NCBI GenBank assembly: GCA_902795765.1
Contig: CADBMQ010000068.1
Location: 1 to 6,219 of the forward strand
Direction: 5' to 3'
DNA from: Oscillospiraceae bacterium
GTDB taxonomy: Bacteria > Bacillota > Clostridia > Oscillospirales > Acutalibacteraceae
Length of the DNA: 6,219 bases
The position numbers and the translations under genes are program-made. Below the pieces are notes generated by a model. That model saw nothing but the letters and a program-made list of their open reading frames with translations, was not told the DNA's origin and made no database searches. Shown one piece after another: positions 1-6,089 of the stretch (position 1 is the first letter of the stretch; every line of letters starts with the position of its first letter).

Positions 1-42
1 CATCTTAACGACAACACGGTCAATCATCGGAATGATTTTCAT
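1..42 (-). CDS. groES: GroES co-chaperonin (Cpn10), N-terminal fragment
   Basis: Only the first 14 codons lie in the window; the gene runs off the left edge. Read on the minus strand from ATG at 42-40 they give MKIIPMIDRVVVKM, which matches the conserved GroES start (K-I-x-P-x-x-D-R-V-V-V/I-K). GroES is the heptameric lid of the GroEL folding chamber in the cytoplasm, and groEL normally follows it in the same operon, which would lie outside this window. A perfect AGGAGG ribosome binding site (plus-strand cctcct, 51-56) sits 8 nt before the ATG. The CIRCE operator and sigma-A promoter just upstream are the usual control of groESL, so the regulatory context supports the identification despite the short peptide. 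Confidence 0.9.
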   Translation of the reverse strand, partial: MKIIPMIDRVVVKM

Positions 43-74
43 TATAATTACCTCCTGAAAGTTAATTTGTAAGT

Positions 75-101
75 TTGGCACTCTATAACTTCGAGTGCTA
101 A
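75..101 (-). promoter_or_regulatory. CIRCE operator (HrcA binding site) of groESL
   Basis: The inverted repeat TTGGCACTC-N9-GAGTGCTAA matches the CIRCE consensus TTAGCACTC-N9-GAGTGCTAA at 17 of 18 arm positions; the one difference is G for A at 77. It overlaps the predicted transcription start and 5' end of the groES message, as is usual. In Firmicutes the HrcA repressor binds this element and is released during heat shock when GroEL is titrated by unfolded protein. HrcA control is therefore inferred from family knowledge; hrcA itself is not in the window. Confidence 0.95.
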
Positions 102-106
102 TTTAT

Positions 107-134
107 ATTTTAACCTTTTTTGACCAAATGTCAA
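107..134 (-). promoter_or_regulatory. sigma-A promoter of groES
   Basis: On the minus strand a perfect -35 box TTGACA (134-129) is followed after 16 nt by TAAAAT (112-107), five of six matches to the -10 consensus. Transcription would start near position 100, inside the CIRCE element, so a bound repressor would block initiation. Confidence 0.8.
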
Positions 135-275
135 CCCCAAATAACGGAAAAATTTCTAAAAAAGTGAATTTTTAGAATTTGTTAATAATTATATGTAATG
201 AAAGGAGAATAAATACATTATGCAAAATACACAAAAACTATTAACAATAATTTACGTTGTGTAGTGAAATAGTTG
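135..275. other. AT-rich spacer with imperfect palindrome and doubtful mini-ORF
   Basis: This is the central part of the 313-nt region between groES and the EF-G-like gene that is not taken up by the two promoters. It holds an imperfect AT-rich inverted repeat (AAATTTCTAAAAA at 150-162 against TTTTTAGAATTT at 169-180, one bulged T). It also holds a GGAG-type ribosome binding site (AAAGGAGA, 201-208) about 12 nt before an ATG that opens a 14-codon frame (220-264, MQNTQKLLTIIYVV). I find no good promoter for that frame. Nothing else is recognisable. Confidence 0.4.
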
Positions 276-304
276 TTGAATTAAACTAAATAAAGTGATA
301 CAAT
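276..304 (+). promoter_or_regulatory. sigma-A promoter of the EF-G-like gene
   Basis: TTGAAT (276-281) and TACAAT (299-304) are separated by 17 nt, and a TG at 296-297 gives an extended -10 (TGaTACAAT). The predicted start near 311 leaves a leader of about 45 nt before the ATG at 356, with no obvious operator in it. Confidence 0.75.
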
Positions 305-355
305 GACATTATAAGAGTAAATCTTATACATAGCGCAAGAAAAGAGGTCTTTATA

Positions 356-2416
356 ATGAAACAGTTTGAAGCGAAAAACATAAAAAATGTGGCACTTCTC
401 GGTCACGGCCACAGCGGTAAAACATTGCTTTGCGAAGCAATGCTCAAAGTTACAGGTGCAATCGACCGAGTTGGAACAATTCAAGAGGGCAATACTGTGT
501 CCGACTTTGATCTTGAAGAGAAAAAACGTCATGTATCTGTTTCATCGGCAGTAGTTCCTGTTATATGGAAGGATACTAAAATAAATATAATCGACGCACC
601 GGGTCTTTTCGACTTTGCAACAGGTGTCTGCGAAGCACTAAGAGCGTGCGAAACTGCTATCATAGTGCTGTCAGGTAAATCGGGCTTGAATGTAGGCTCT
701 GAAAAAGCATTCCGTTCGGCAACAAAACGTCATCTTAAAAAGGTATTCTTTATAAATAAACTTAATTCCGACCACGCAGATTTTTATAAGGTGCTTGAAT
801 CCTTGAAAGCAACTTATGGCAACGTGATTTGTCCGGTTGTAATTCCGTATGTTGTAGATCATAAAGTCGAGTCATATACCGACCTTATAACAGGCACATC
901 GTGGAAATATGAAAACGGCAAATCAGTACCTTGCGATATGCCCGACTTTGGCGGACTGTATAATGATATGCGTAAATTGATTTGCGAGTCTGTTGCAAGT
1001 GTAGACGAAGAACTTATGGAAAAATTCTTCTCGGGCGAAGAGTTCACAGAAGAAGAGATAATGCGTGGACTTAAAATAGGCGTAGATTCCGGCGAAATCG
1101 CACCGGTGTATTGTGGAGCGGGTAAGACCTGCGAGGGTATCGACCTTATGCTTTATAGTATGGTGCATATATTCCCGAGCGCAGACGAAGCACGAATTGA
1201 ACTCGCAAAAGACAAAGACGGTAACGAAACACAGGTTCATTGTCACGCAGATGGCAGACTTGCTGCGGTAGTTTTCAAAACGGTGGCAGACCCATTTGTC
1301 GGTAAGCTGTCATACTTCAAGGTTATATCGGGAACACTTCGTTCCAACTCCACAATATATAATCCACGCACAGGCGAGACCGAGCGAATTGGCAAATTGA
1401 TGTTTATGTGTGGTGGAAAATCCGAAGAAACTGATTATATAGTTGCGGGCGATATTGGTGCGGTTGCAAAACTGTCCAATGTTAGAACGGGCGACACTCT
1501 AACAAGCGAAAGCAATCCTATTGAGCTTGTCGGCATCGACTTCCAAGTGCCGACCGTGACGATGGCAATCTATCCCGAGAAAAAGGGCGATGAAGATAAG
1601 ATAAAATTCGCTGTTCAAAAACTAATGGAGGAAGATCCGACAATCCAATGGTTCCATAACCACGAAACACATCAGTATACAGTATCAGGACTTGGCGAAC
1701 AACAACTTGATGTGCTTATTTCAAGACTCAAAAACCGCTATGGTGTCGATGCAAAACTTGAACCACCGAAAACTCCGTATCGTGAAACCATACAGAAAAA
1801 GGTTAAGGTGCAGGGCAGACATAAGAAACAGTCAGGCGGACACGGTCAGTTTGGTGATGTCTGGATTGAGTTCGAGCCGTATGATGGCGAAGAGTTGTTG
1901 TTTGAAGAGAAGATTTTTGGTGGCTCTGTGCCGAAAAACTTCTTCCCGGCAGTTGAAAAAGGACTTCAAGACAGCGTTAAAAAGGGTGTACTTGCAGGCT
2001 ACCCCGTTGTCGGACTAAAAGCAACGCTTGTTGATGGCTCATACCACCCTGTTGACTCGTCCGAAATGGCATTCAAAACTGCGGCATCAATCGCATATAA
2101 AACAGGACTTGAACAAGCAAACCCCGTCTTGCTTGAACCGATTGGTATGCTCAAAGCGACAGTTCCCGATGACAATATGGGCGATGTGATTGGCGACATT
2201 AACAAACGTCGAGGCAGAGTGCTTGGTATGGAGCCGATAGAGGACGGTTATCAGGAGATTAGTGCTTATGTTCCAATGTCCGAGAGTTATGATTTCTCAA
2301 CTGCACTTCGCTCTATAACACAAGGTAGAGGCTCATTCACATTTGAGTTTGACCGCTACGAAAAAGCCCCTGAAAATGTGGCACAAAAGATAATCGAAGA
2401 GGCAAATGAAGAATAA
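356..2416 (+). CDS. EF-G-like translational GTPase (EF-G-2 type paralogue)
   Basis: The 686-residue protein has the five-domain EF-G architecture: GTPase domain (about 1-280), beta-barrel domain II (about 300-385), domain III (about 398-470), domain IV (about 473-590) and domain V (about 592-680). The P-loop is GHGHSGKT (16-23), switch II is DAPGLFDF (80-87), and the domain IV tip GSYHPVDSSE is intact with His564, the equivalent of the translocation loop of EF-G. It resembles the EF-G-like subfamily (as in Thermus EF-G-2) rather than the housekeeping factor, which would have AHIDAGKT and DTPGH and would sit in the str operon beside rpsL, rpsG and tuf. Odd points are Leu84 where EF-G has the catalytic His, and NKLN (134-137) instead of NKxD. 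AGAGG (343-347) lies 8 nt before the ATG. The cellular role of this paralogue is not settled; ribosome binding is inferred from the fold. Confidence 0.88.
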   Translation: MKQFEAKNIKNVALLGHGHSGKTLLCEAMLKVTGAIDRVGTIQEGNTVSDFDLEEKKRHVSVSSAVVPVIWKDTKINIIDAPGLFDFATGVCEALRACETAIIVLSGKSGLNVGSEKAFRSATKRHLKKVFFINKLNSDHADFYKVLESLKATYGNVICPVVIPYVVDHKVESYTDLITGTSWKYENGKSVPCDMPDFGGLYNDMRKLICESVASVDEELMEKFFSGEEFTEEEIMRGLKIGVDSGEIAPVYCGAGKTCEGIDLMLYSMVHIFPSADEARIELAKDKDGNETQVHCHADGRLAAVVFKTVADPFVGKLSYFKVISGTLRSNSTIYNPRTGETERIGKLMFMCGGKSEETDYIVAGDIGAVAKLSNVRTGDTLTSESNPIELVGIDFQVPTVTMAIYPEKKGDEDKIKFAVQKLMEEDPTIQWFHNHETHQYTVSGLGEQQLDVLISRLKNRYGVDAKLEPPKTPYRETIQKKVKVQGRHKKQSGGHGQFGDVWIEFEPYDGEELLFEEKIFGGSVPKNFFPAVEKGLQDSVKKGVLAGYPVVGLKATLVDGSYHPVDSSEMAFKTAASIAYKTGLEQANPVLLEPIGMLKATVPDDNMGDVIGDINKRRGRVLGMEPIEDGYQEISAYVPMSESYDFSTALRSITQGRGSFTFEFDRYEKAPENVAQKIIEEANEE

Positions 2417-2425
2417 AATTAAAAG

Positions 2426-2443
2426 ACGGGCATAATTGTCCGT
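2426..2443 (+). terminator. Weak hairpin after the EF-G-like gene, possible leaky terminator
   Basis: ACGGGCA (2426-2432) pairs with TGTCCGT (2437-2443) around a TAAT loop, giving a 7-bp stem with one G-U pair. Only ATTTTAA follows, so the U-tract is poor. It may be a partial terminator that lets some transcription continue into the SPFH gene, for which I see no convincing promoter of its own in the 69-nt gap. Confidence 0.4.
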
Positions 2444-2485
2444 ATTTTAACAAAAATAACATTATAATGAATGGAGATGCTTTTT

Positions 2486-3451
2486 ATGGTTGCACCGATT
2501 GTAATAATATGTGCAGTAGCGTTGGTAGTTTTGTTAATTGTTGTAAATATCCGAATAGTTCCACAAGCGACAGAGTATGTTGTTGAACGACTCGGCAAGT
2601 ATAAAACAACGTGGTCGGCGGGTATTCATGTGAAAATCCCACTTCTCGAAAGCGTAGCTAAAAAGATTACGTTAAAAGAGCAGGTGCTCGACTCACCACC
2701 ACAACCCGTAATCACGAAAGACAATGTAACGATGCAGATTGATACAGTAATTTTCTTCAAGATATTTGATGCAAAACTGTATGCCTACGGAGCGGTAAAT
2801 CCTATTTCGGCACTCGAAAATCTTGCCGCAACAACACTTCGTAACCTTGTCGGTGAACTTGAACTTGACGGCACACTTACATCTCGTGACACAATCAACG
2901 GAAAAATGACCGAAATTCTTGATGAGGCAACAGATAAGTGGGGAATTAAGGTTAATCGAGTTGAACTCAAAAATATCATTCCACCGACAGAAATTCAAAA
3001 TGCGATGGAAAAGCAGATGAAAGCAGAGCGTGACCGTCGTGAAACCTTGCTCCAAGCGGAAGGCCATAAAGATGCCGCAATCAAGAGAGCCGAAGGCGAC
3101 AAACAAGCAATGATACTTGCCGCAGAAGGACAGAGAGATGCAAGAATTGCAAGGGCAGAAGGCGAAGCAAAGGCAATCTATCTTGCCAAAAAGGCAGAAG
3201 CAGACGGACTTCGTGCATTGAGAGATGCAGGTGTTGACGAAGCCGTGCTTGAACTCAAAAAGTACGAAGCACTCGTTTCAATGTCAAACGGCAAGGCGTC
3301 AAAAATCATTGTCCCGACCGATGCCGTGAATATGACAAAAGCAAATGTACTGTTCTCGGAAACAACAGGTCTTGGCGACTCAACAAAACCTGCACCCGAT
3401 GAGCCAACACCAAAACCCGAAGACCCTTGTTGCGAAAGATTTGAAAAATAG
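2486..3451 (+). CDS. SPFH/Band 7 (stomatin, QmcA-like) membrane protein
   Basis: The 321-residue protein has one N-terminal membrane segment (about 4-20, hydrophobic through LVVLLIVVN), then an SPFH/Band 7 domain (about 22-190) starting IVPQATEYVVERLGKY, the typical stomatin/QmcA opening. A charged alpha-helical region (about 170-245) follows, with AEG recurring every 11 residues at 191, 202, 213 and 224, then a Pro-rich tail ending in a Cys pair (315-316). Such proteins form oligomeric scaffolds at the membrane, often affecting proteases or microdomains; no substrate can be read here. The start is set at ATG 2486 because GGAG (2473-2476) lies 9 nt upstream; in-frame ATGs at 2471 and 2477 overlap or precede that site and have no RBS. 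No NfeD partner gene is adjacent, though SPFH genes often have one. The gene probably shares a transcript with the EF-G-like gene. Confidence 0.88.
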   Translation: MVAPIVIICAVALVVLLIVVNIRIVPQATEYVVERLGKYKTTWSAGIHVKIPLLESVAKKITLKEQVLDSPPQPVITKDNVTMQIDTVIFFKIFDAKLYAYGAVNPISALENLAATTLRNLVGELELDGTLTSRDTINGKMTEILDEATDKWGIKVNRVELKNIIPPTEIQNAMEKQMKAERDRRETLLQAEGHKDAAIKRAEGDKQAMILAAEGQRDARIARAEGEAKAIYLAKKAEADGLRALRDAGVDEAVLELKKYEALVSMSNGKASKIIVPTDAVNMTKANVLFSETTGLGDSTKPAPDEPTPKPEDPCCERFEK

Positions 3452-3455
3452 CAAA

Positions 3456-3489
3456 AAAAGACTGTCACTTCATTAAGTGACAGTCTTTT
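3456..3489. terminator. Bidirectional rho-independent terminator
   Basis: A perfect 15-bp stem (AAAAGACTGTCACTT, 3456-3470, with its complement at 3475-3489) closes a 4-nt CATT loop between the convergent SPFH and ddh genes. The strand reading ddh has the better tail, seven Ts from the A-run at 3453-3459; the plus strand has TCTTTTAA. It starts 4 nt after the SPFH stop codon and lies 15 nt beyond the ddh stop codon, so it serves both genes. Confidence 0.93.
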
Positions 3490-3504
3490 AATGTAGTAAT
3501 CAGA

Positions 3505-4488
3505 TTAAAGCAAGTGTGCTCTCTGCTCATCAGCAGTATCAGGATGCAAGTAAGTCGGAGCAACATCAAAAACAGTTTTGCAACCAACAGTACCTTCATT
3601 GTGCATTCTGTAAGCAGCACGAGCGTATGCAGTCAAAACAGAAGAAGTGAAGCCGGGGTTGGATTCAAGAGTCAACTTGTACTCAATAACGTGCTTTTCT
3701 TCACCGTTCAAACCTGTAACACCGGTACGGAAAACCATACCGCCGTGGGGAATACCTTTGTGGTCACGGTCGAGTTCTTCTTGGCTGATGAATGTAACAG
3801 TTGTATCGTAATCAGCAAAGTAGTTCGGCATAGTTTTGATTTCGTTCTCAATTTTAGCCTTGTCAGCACCCTCTTTTGCAACAACAAAACATTCTCTTGT
3901 GTGTTTTTCACGAGTGGTAAGTTCAGGATTTTCACCTGCTCTAACTTTGTCGAGAGCCGACTGAACGGGAACAGTGTATTGTCTTGCGTCAGCAACACCC
4001 TCGATGCGACGAATAGCGTCCGAGTGACCTTGACTGACACCCTTGCCCCAGAAAGTATAGTCGTTGCCGTTCGGGAGAATAGCCTGACTGTAAATGCGGT
4101 TGAGTGAGAACATACCCGGATCCCAACCAACAGAAATCATACTTAAAGTACCTGCTTTTTTGCAAACTTCATCAACCTTTGCAAAGTGAGTAGGAATGTT
4201 AGCGTGCGTATCAAAGCTGTCGATACAGCAGAAATACTGTGACATTTCGGGAGTCTGCTCAGGGAGGTCGTTTGCACTATCACCGCAGAGAATCATAACA
4301 TCAATATCATCTTTCATTGATTTGGCGTCTTCCCATTTGTAAACTTTGGCACCTGTTGCAGTTTTAACAGTAGCAGGGTCACGGCGGGTGAAAATACCAA
4401 CCAACTCCATATCGGGAGCGTTAGTAACTGCTGCCTCAACACCACGACCAAGGTTACCATAACCGGCAATACCAATTTTAATACTCAT
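3505..4488 (-). CDS. ddh: meso-diaminopimelate D-dehydrogenase
   Basis: This 327-residue cytoplasmic enzyme makes meso-2,6-diaminopimelate in one step from tetrahydrodipicolinate, ammonia and NADPH, bypassing the acylated dap route to lysine and peptidoglycan. The Rossmann motif GYGNLGRG (9-16) is followed by FTRR (33-36), whose arginines fit NADP(H) binding as in Corynebacterium Ddh. Other family signatures are DSFDTH with Asp93, SVGWDPGMFSLNR with Asp123, WGKGVSQGHSDAIRRI (147 onward) and PHGG. Length and motifs match the roughly 320-residue family, and no key residue seems missing. The RBS is AGGTG (plus-strand 4500-4504), 11 nt before the ATG. It stands alone as a single-gene unit with its own promoter, a palindrome at the start point and a strong terminator. 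Confidence 0.96.
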   Translation of the reverse strand: MSIKIGIAGYGNLGRGVEAAVTNAPDMELVGIFTRRDPATVKTATGAKVYKWEDAKSMKDDIDVMILCGDSANDLPEQTPEMSQYFCCIDSFDTHANIPTHFAKVDEVCKKAGTLSMISVGWDPGMFSLNRIYSQAILPNGNDYTFWGKGVSQGHSDAIRRIEGVADARQYTVPVQSALDKVRAGENPELTTREKHTRECFVVAKEGADKAKIENEIKTMPNYFADYDTTVTFISQEELDRDHKGIPHGGMVFRTGVTGLNGEEKHVIEYKLTLESNPGFTSSVLTAYARAAYRMHNEGTVGCKTVFDVAPTYLHPDTADEQRAHLL

Positions 4489-4507
4489 TTAACTTCAAAC
4501 ACCTTTC

Positions 4508-4524
4508 TTGGACAAACAGTCCAA
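4508..4524 (-). promoter_or_regulatory. Palindrome at the ddh start point, possible operator or 5' hairpin
   Basis: TTGGAC-N5-GTCCAA is a perfect 6-bp inverted repeat. It covers the predicted ddh transcription start (near 4522) and ends just before the RBS. As DNA it could be a repressor site; as RNA it would be a hairpin at the very 5' end of the message. Which of the two applies cannot be told from the sequence. Confidence 0.45.
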
Positions 4525-4528
4525 ATAC

Positions 4529-4557
4529 ATTATAAAGCCTATCGTCTGAATTTTCAA
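4529..4557 (-). promoter_or_regulatory. sigma-A promoter of ddh
   Basis: On the minus strand TTGAAA (4557-4552) and a perfect TATAAT (4534-4529) are separated by 17 nt. The predicted start is near 4522, giving a leader of about 34 nt. Confidence 0.85.
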
Positions 4558-4575
4558 CAATTTTCTAAAAATGTC

Positions 4576-4604
4576 TTGACTTTTTTTCACTAATATGGTA
4601 AGAT
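4576..4604 (+). promoter_or_regulatory. sigma-A promoter of the rpmG-secE-nusG unit
   Basis: TTGACT (4576-4581) and TAAGAT (4599-4604) are 17 nt apart, with TG at 4596-4597 making an extended -10. Transcription should begin near 4611. Its -35 box lies 18 bp from the divergent ddh -35 box. Confidence 0.8.
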
Positions 4605-4610
4605 AACTAT

Positions 4611-4697
4611 ACCTCTAAACAGGTCTTTTTTTGTGCGCCCAAAAAAAGAATTGCTGAGGGAGGCAAAATTTATCCACAAAAACTGGAGGTGCCGTTC
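4611..4697 (+). promoter_or_regulatory. Untranslated leader of rpmG
   Basis: The roughly 87-nt leader contains a perfect 9-bp A/T stem (TCTTTTTTT 4624-4632 with AAAAAAAGA 4641-4649) that presents an 8-nt GC-rich loop, GTGCGCCC (4633-4640). A short ACCT/AGGT stem (4611-4614 with 4621-4624) could form before it. ACCTC at the 5' end (4611-4615) is also complementary to the GAGGT of the rpmG RBS (4686-4690). No T-box or known riboswitch is recognisable. A regulatory role is a guess. Confidence 0.4.
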
Positions 4698-4847
4698 ATG
4701 AGAGTTAAAGTAACTTTGGCTTGTTCAGAATGCAAACAACGCAATTATGACACAGTCAAAAACAAGAAAAACGACCCCGACAGACTTGAGATGAACAAGT
4801 ATTGCAGATTTTGTAAAAAACATACTCTGCATAAGGAAACAAAGTAA
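4698..4847 (+). CDS. rpmG: 50S ribosomal protein L33
   Basis: The 49-residue basic protein starts [12 protein letters not shown] and carries two CxxC pairs (Cys9/Cys12 and Cys36/Cys39), so it is the zinc-binding (C+) form of L33 rather than the cysteine-free form used under zinc limitation in some Firmicutes. L33 is a small protein of the large ribosomal subunit near the E site. The length fits the family (about 49-55). A strong GGAGGT (4685-4690) lies 7 nt before the ATG. It is first in the rpmG-secE-nusG unit, a common Firmicutes order, and its stop codon TAA runs into the secE ribosome binding site (TAAGGGGG). Confidence 0.96.
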   Translation: MRVKVTLACSECKQRNYDTVKNKKNDPDRLEMNKYCRFCKKHTLHKETK

Positions 4848-4859
4848 GGGGGCAATACA

Positions 4860-5546
4860 GTGAAAACATTATCAAAAGTGTTTAAGGTTCTCACTGTCTT
4901 GTTATCCTTGGGTCTCGTAACCTTGTTCTTCTTCCCGCTTTTCTCTGTTGTAACAGAGGCAGGAAGTGTACCACTTTCAGGTTTCGAGATTGCGTTTGGT
5001 TCAACCAAGACAGTCGGCGGAAATGTTGTAAACACCTATAAAGGTGCTTGGTACGCATTTGCGTTTGTCGTTTCAGCGCTCAGCCTCGTATTCTCTGCAC
5101 TTTGCTTTAAGAAAAAGGGCAGTGGATATGCGTCGGTAGGTTTTAGTTTTGCAGCAATGATCAGTATGATCGTTTTCGCAAGTTTCCCGAGTCACTTTGT
5201 TGATTGGAGACCGCTTGCAAAAACAGGTATGCAAAACGAACTCTTCCCGGTAGCGTTGATTGTAGCAATAGCAGCATTCGTCATTTCAGTCGTTTCGTTG
5301 CTCGTTACAGACTATGCGGAAGTTATGGAGTCAAAAGGCGCAAAACTCACAATCCCGCGTAGAATTGCAAATTTTTTCAAAGACTATAAGAGTGAAATCA
5401 AGAAGGTCGTATGGCCGTCGAGAGAAACCGTAGTTAAAAACACCTTAATCGTTCTCGTAATGTGTGCAATCGTAGGTATCTATGTTGCAGCGCTCGATTT
5501 TGGTCTTGCAAAGCTTATCGGCTTGATACTCGGACTTGATTTATAA
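4860..5546 (+). CDS. secE: SecE with an N-terminal four-helix membrane extension
   Basis: The last 65 residues are a standard SecE: amphipathic helix (about 166-184), the signature EIKKVVWPSRE (179-189) and a membrane helix (about 193-212). SecE clamps SecY in the protein-export channel and is essential. In front lie about 150 residues with four predicted membrane segments (about 8-31, 63-83, 89-109, 128-149), an outer loop at 32-62 containing LSGFEIAFG, and a KKK (84-86) that should be cytoplasmic. This topology leaves residue 150 inside, as the SecE domain needs. Typical Gram-positive SecE is 60-75 residues and E. coli SecE 127, so 228 is unusual. The start is GTG at 4860, 7 nt after AGGGGG (4847-4852). 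An internal ATG at 5325 could yield a normal 73-residue SecE. The extension's function is unknown. Confidence 0.9.
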   Translation: MKTLSKVFKVLTVLLSLGLVTLFFFPLFSVVTEAGSVPLSGFEIAFGSTKTVGGNVVNTYKGAWYAFAFVVSALSLVFSALCFKKKGSGYASVGFSFAAMISMIVFASFPSHFVDWRPLAKTGMQNELFPVALIVAIAAFVISVVSLLVTDYAEVMESKGAKLTIPRRIANFFKDYKSEIKKVVWPSRETVVKNTLIVLVMCAIVGIYVAALDFGLAKLIGLILGLDL

Positions 5547-5561
5547 AGGAGAGTAGCTTTT

Positions 5562-6089
5562 ATGTCAAATGCCAAATGGTATGTTATCCACACATATTCA
5601 GGCTACGAAAACAAGGTAAAAGATACCTTGTTGACTATCGTTGAAAACAGAAATCTTCAGGATTTAATACTTGATGTTAAAATCCCGTTGGAAACCGTAA
5701 CGGAAATTGATGCAAACGGAAACCAAAAGCAGGTAGAACGCAAAGTTTTCCCTGGTTACTGCCTCGTTAAGATGGTTGTAACAGACGACACTTGGTTCCT
5801 TGTTCGTAACATTCGTGGCGTAACAGGATTTGTAGGCGCATCATCAACCGCTCCTGTACCGCTGTCAGATGCAGAGGTAGCGAAGTTGGGTGTTGAATCT
5901 GGCGAAGTAAAAGTGGGCTATAAAGTTGGCGATACCGTTGAAATCGTAGACGGTCCGTTGAAGCCCTATGTCGGCATTGTCGACAGCATTGACACTGATA
6001 ACAATAGTATCAGAGTCGTTATTTCAATGTTCGGACGTGAGACACCGGTCGATCTCGACTTGTCACAGGTCAGAATGTTCGATAAGTGA
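5562..6089 (+). CDS. nusG: Transcription termination/antitermination factor NusG
   Basis: The 175-residue protein has the NGN domain (about 4-105) starting WYVIHTYSGYENKVK, with the FPGY motif before the strand that contacts RNA polymerase. A C-terminal KOW domain (about 122-172) starts VGDTVEIVDGPLKPYVG and ends in SMFGRETPVDLDLSQV. NusG binds the polymerase clamp and modulates pausing and, in many bacteria, couples transcription to ribosomes. The length is normal and no insertion is visible. AAAGGAGAG overlaps the end of secE and lies about 10 nt before the ATG, so translation follows directly from secE. The TGA stop is part of a small hairpin that opens the rplK leader. Confidence 0.97.
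   Translation: MSNAKWYVIHTYSGYENKVKDTLLTIVENRNLQDLILDVKIPLETVTEIDANGNQKQVERKVFPGYCLVKMVVTDDTWFLVRNIRGVTGFVGASSTAPVPLSDAEVAKLGVESGEVKVGYKVGDTVEIVDGPLKPYVGIVDSIDTDNNSIRVVISMFGRETPVDLDLSQVRMFDK

Noticed and set aside
150..180. AT-rich imperfect palindrome as a terminator
   Set aside because: It has almost no GC in the stem and no gene ends next to it; the genes on both sides start outward from this region.
1692..2018. A 108-codon plus-strand frame inside the EF-G-like gene
   Set aside because: It is an alternate-frame reading of conserved domains III and IV with no recognisable protein features.
356..2416. Housekeeping EF-G (fusA)
   Set aside because: The G motifs (GHGHSGKT, DAPGL, NKLN) differ from canonical EF-G and the gene is not beside rpsL, rpsG or tuf; the EF-G-like paralogue fits better.
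2471..2485. An earlier start for the SPFH protein (ATG at 2471 or 2477)
   Set aside because: Neither has a ribosome binding site upstream; GGAG at 2473-2476 is correctly spaced for the ATG at 2486.
2693..3106. A 137-codon open frame on the minus strand within the SPFH gene
   Set aside because: It is fully antisense to a confidently identified gene, is Cys/Phe-rich without motifs and has no promoter or RBS; it is a codon-bias shadow.
3514..4107. A 197-codon open frame on the plus strand opposite ddh
   Set aside because: It lies wholly antisense to a clear Ddh, has no family motif and a Ser/Val/Asn-rich composition expected from reading a coding strand backwards, and has no RBS in context.
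4657..4663. Strong RBS-like GAGGGAGG in the rpmG leader
   Set aside because: No ATG, GTG or TTG follows at a usable distance; the true rpmG RBS is GGAGGT at 4685-4690.
4611..4697. T-box or riboswitch in the rpmG leader
   Set aside because: The leader is too short, lacks the T-box consensus and has no terminator hairpin with a U-tract in the right place; only simple stems are visible.
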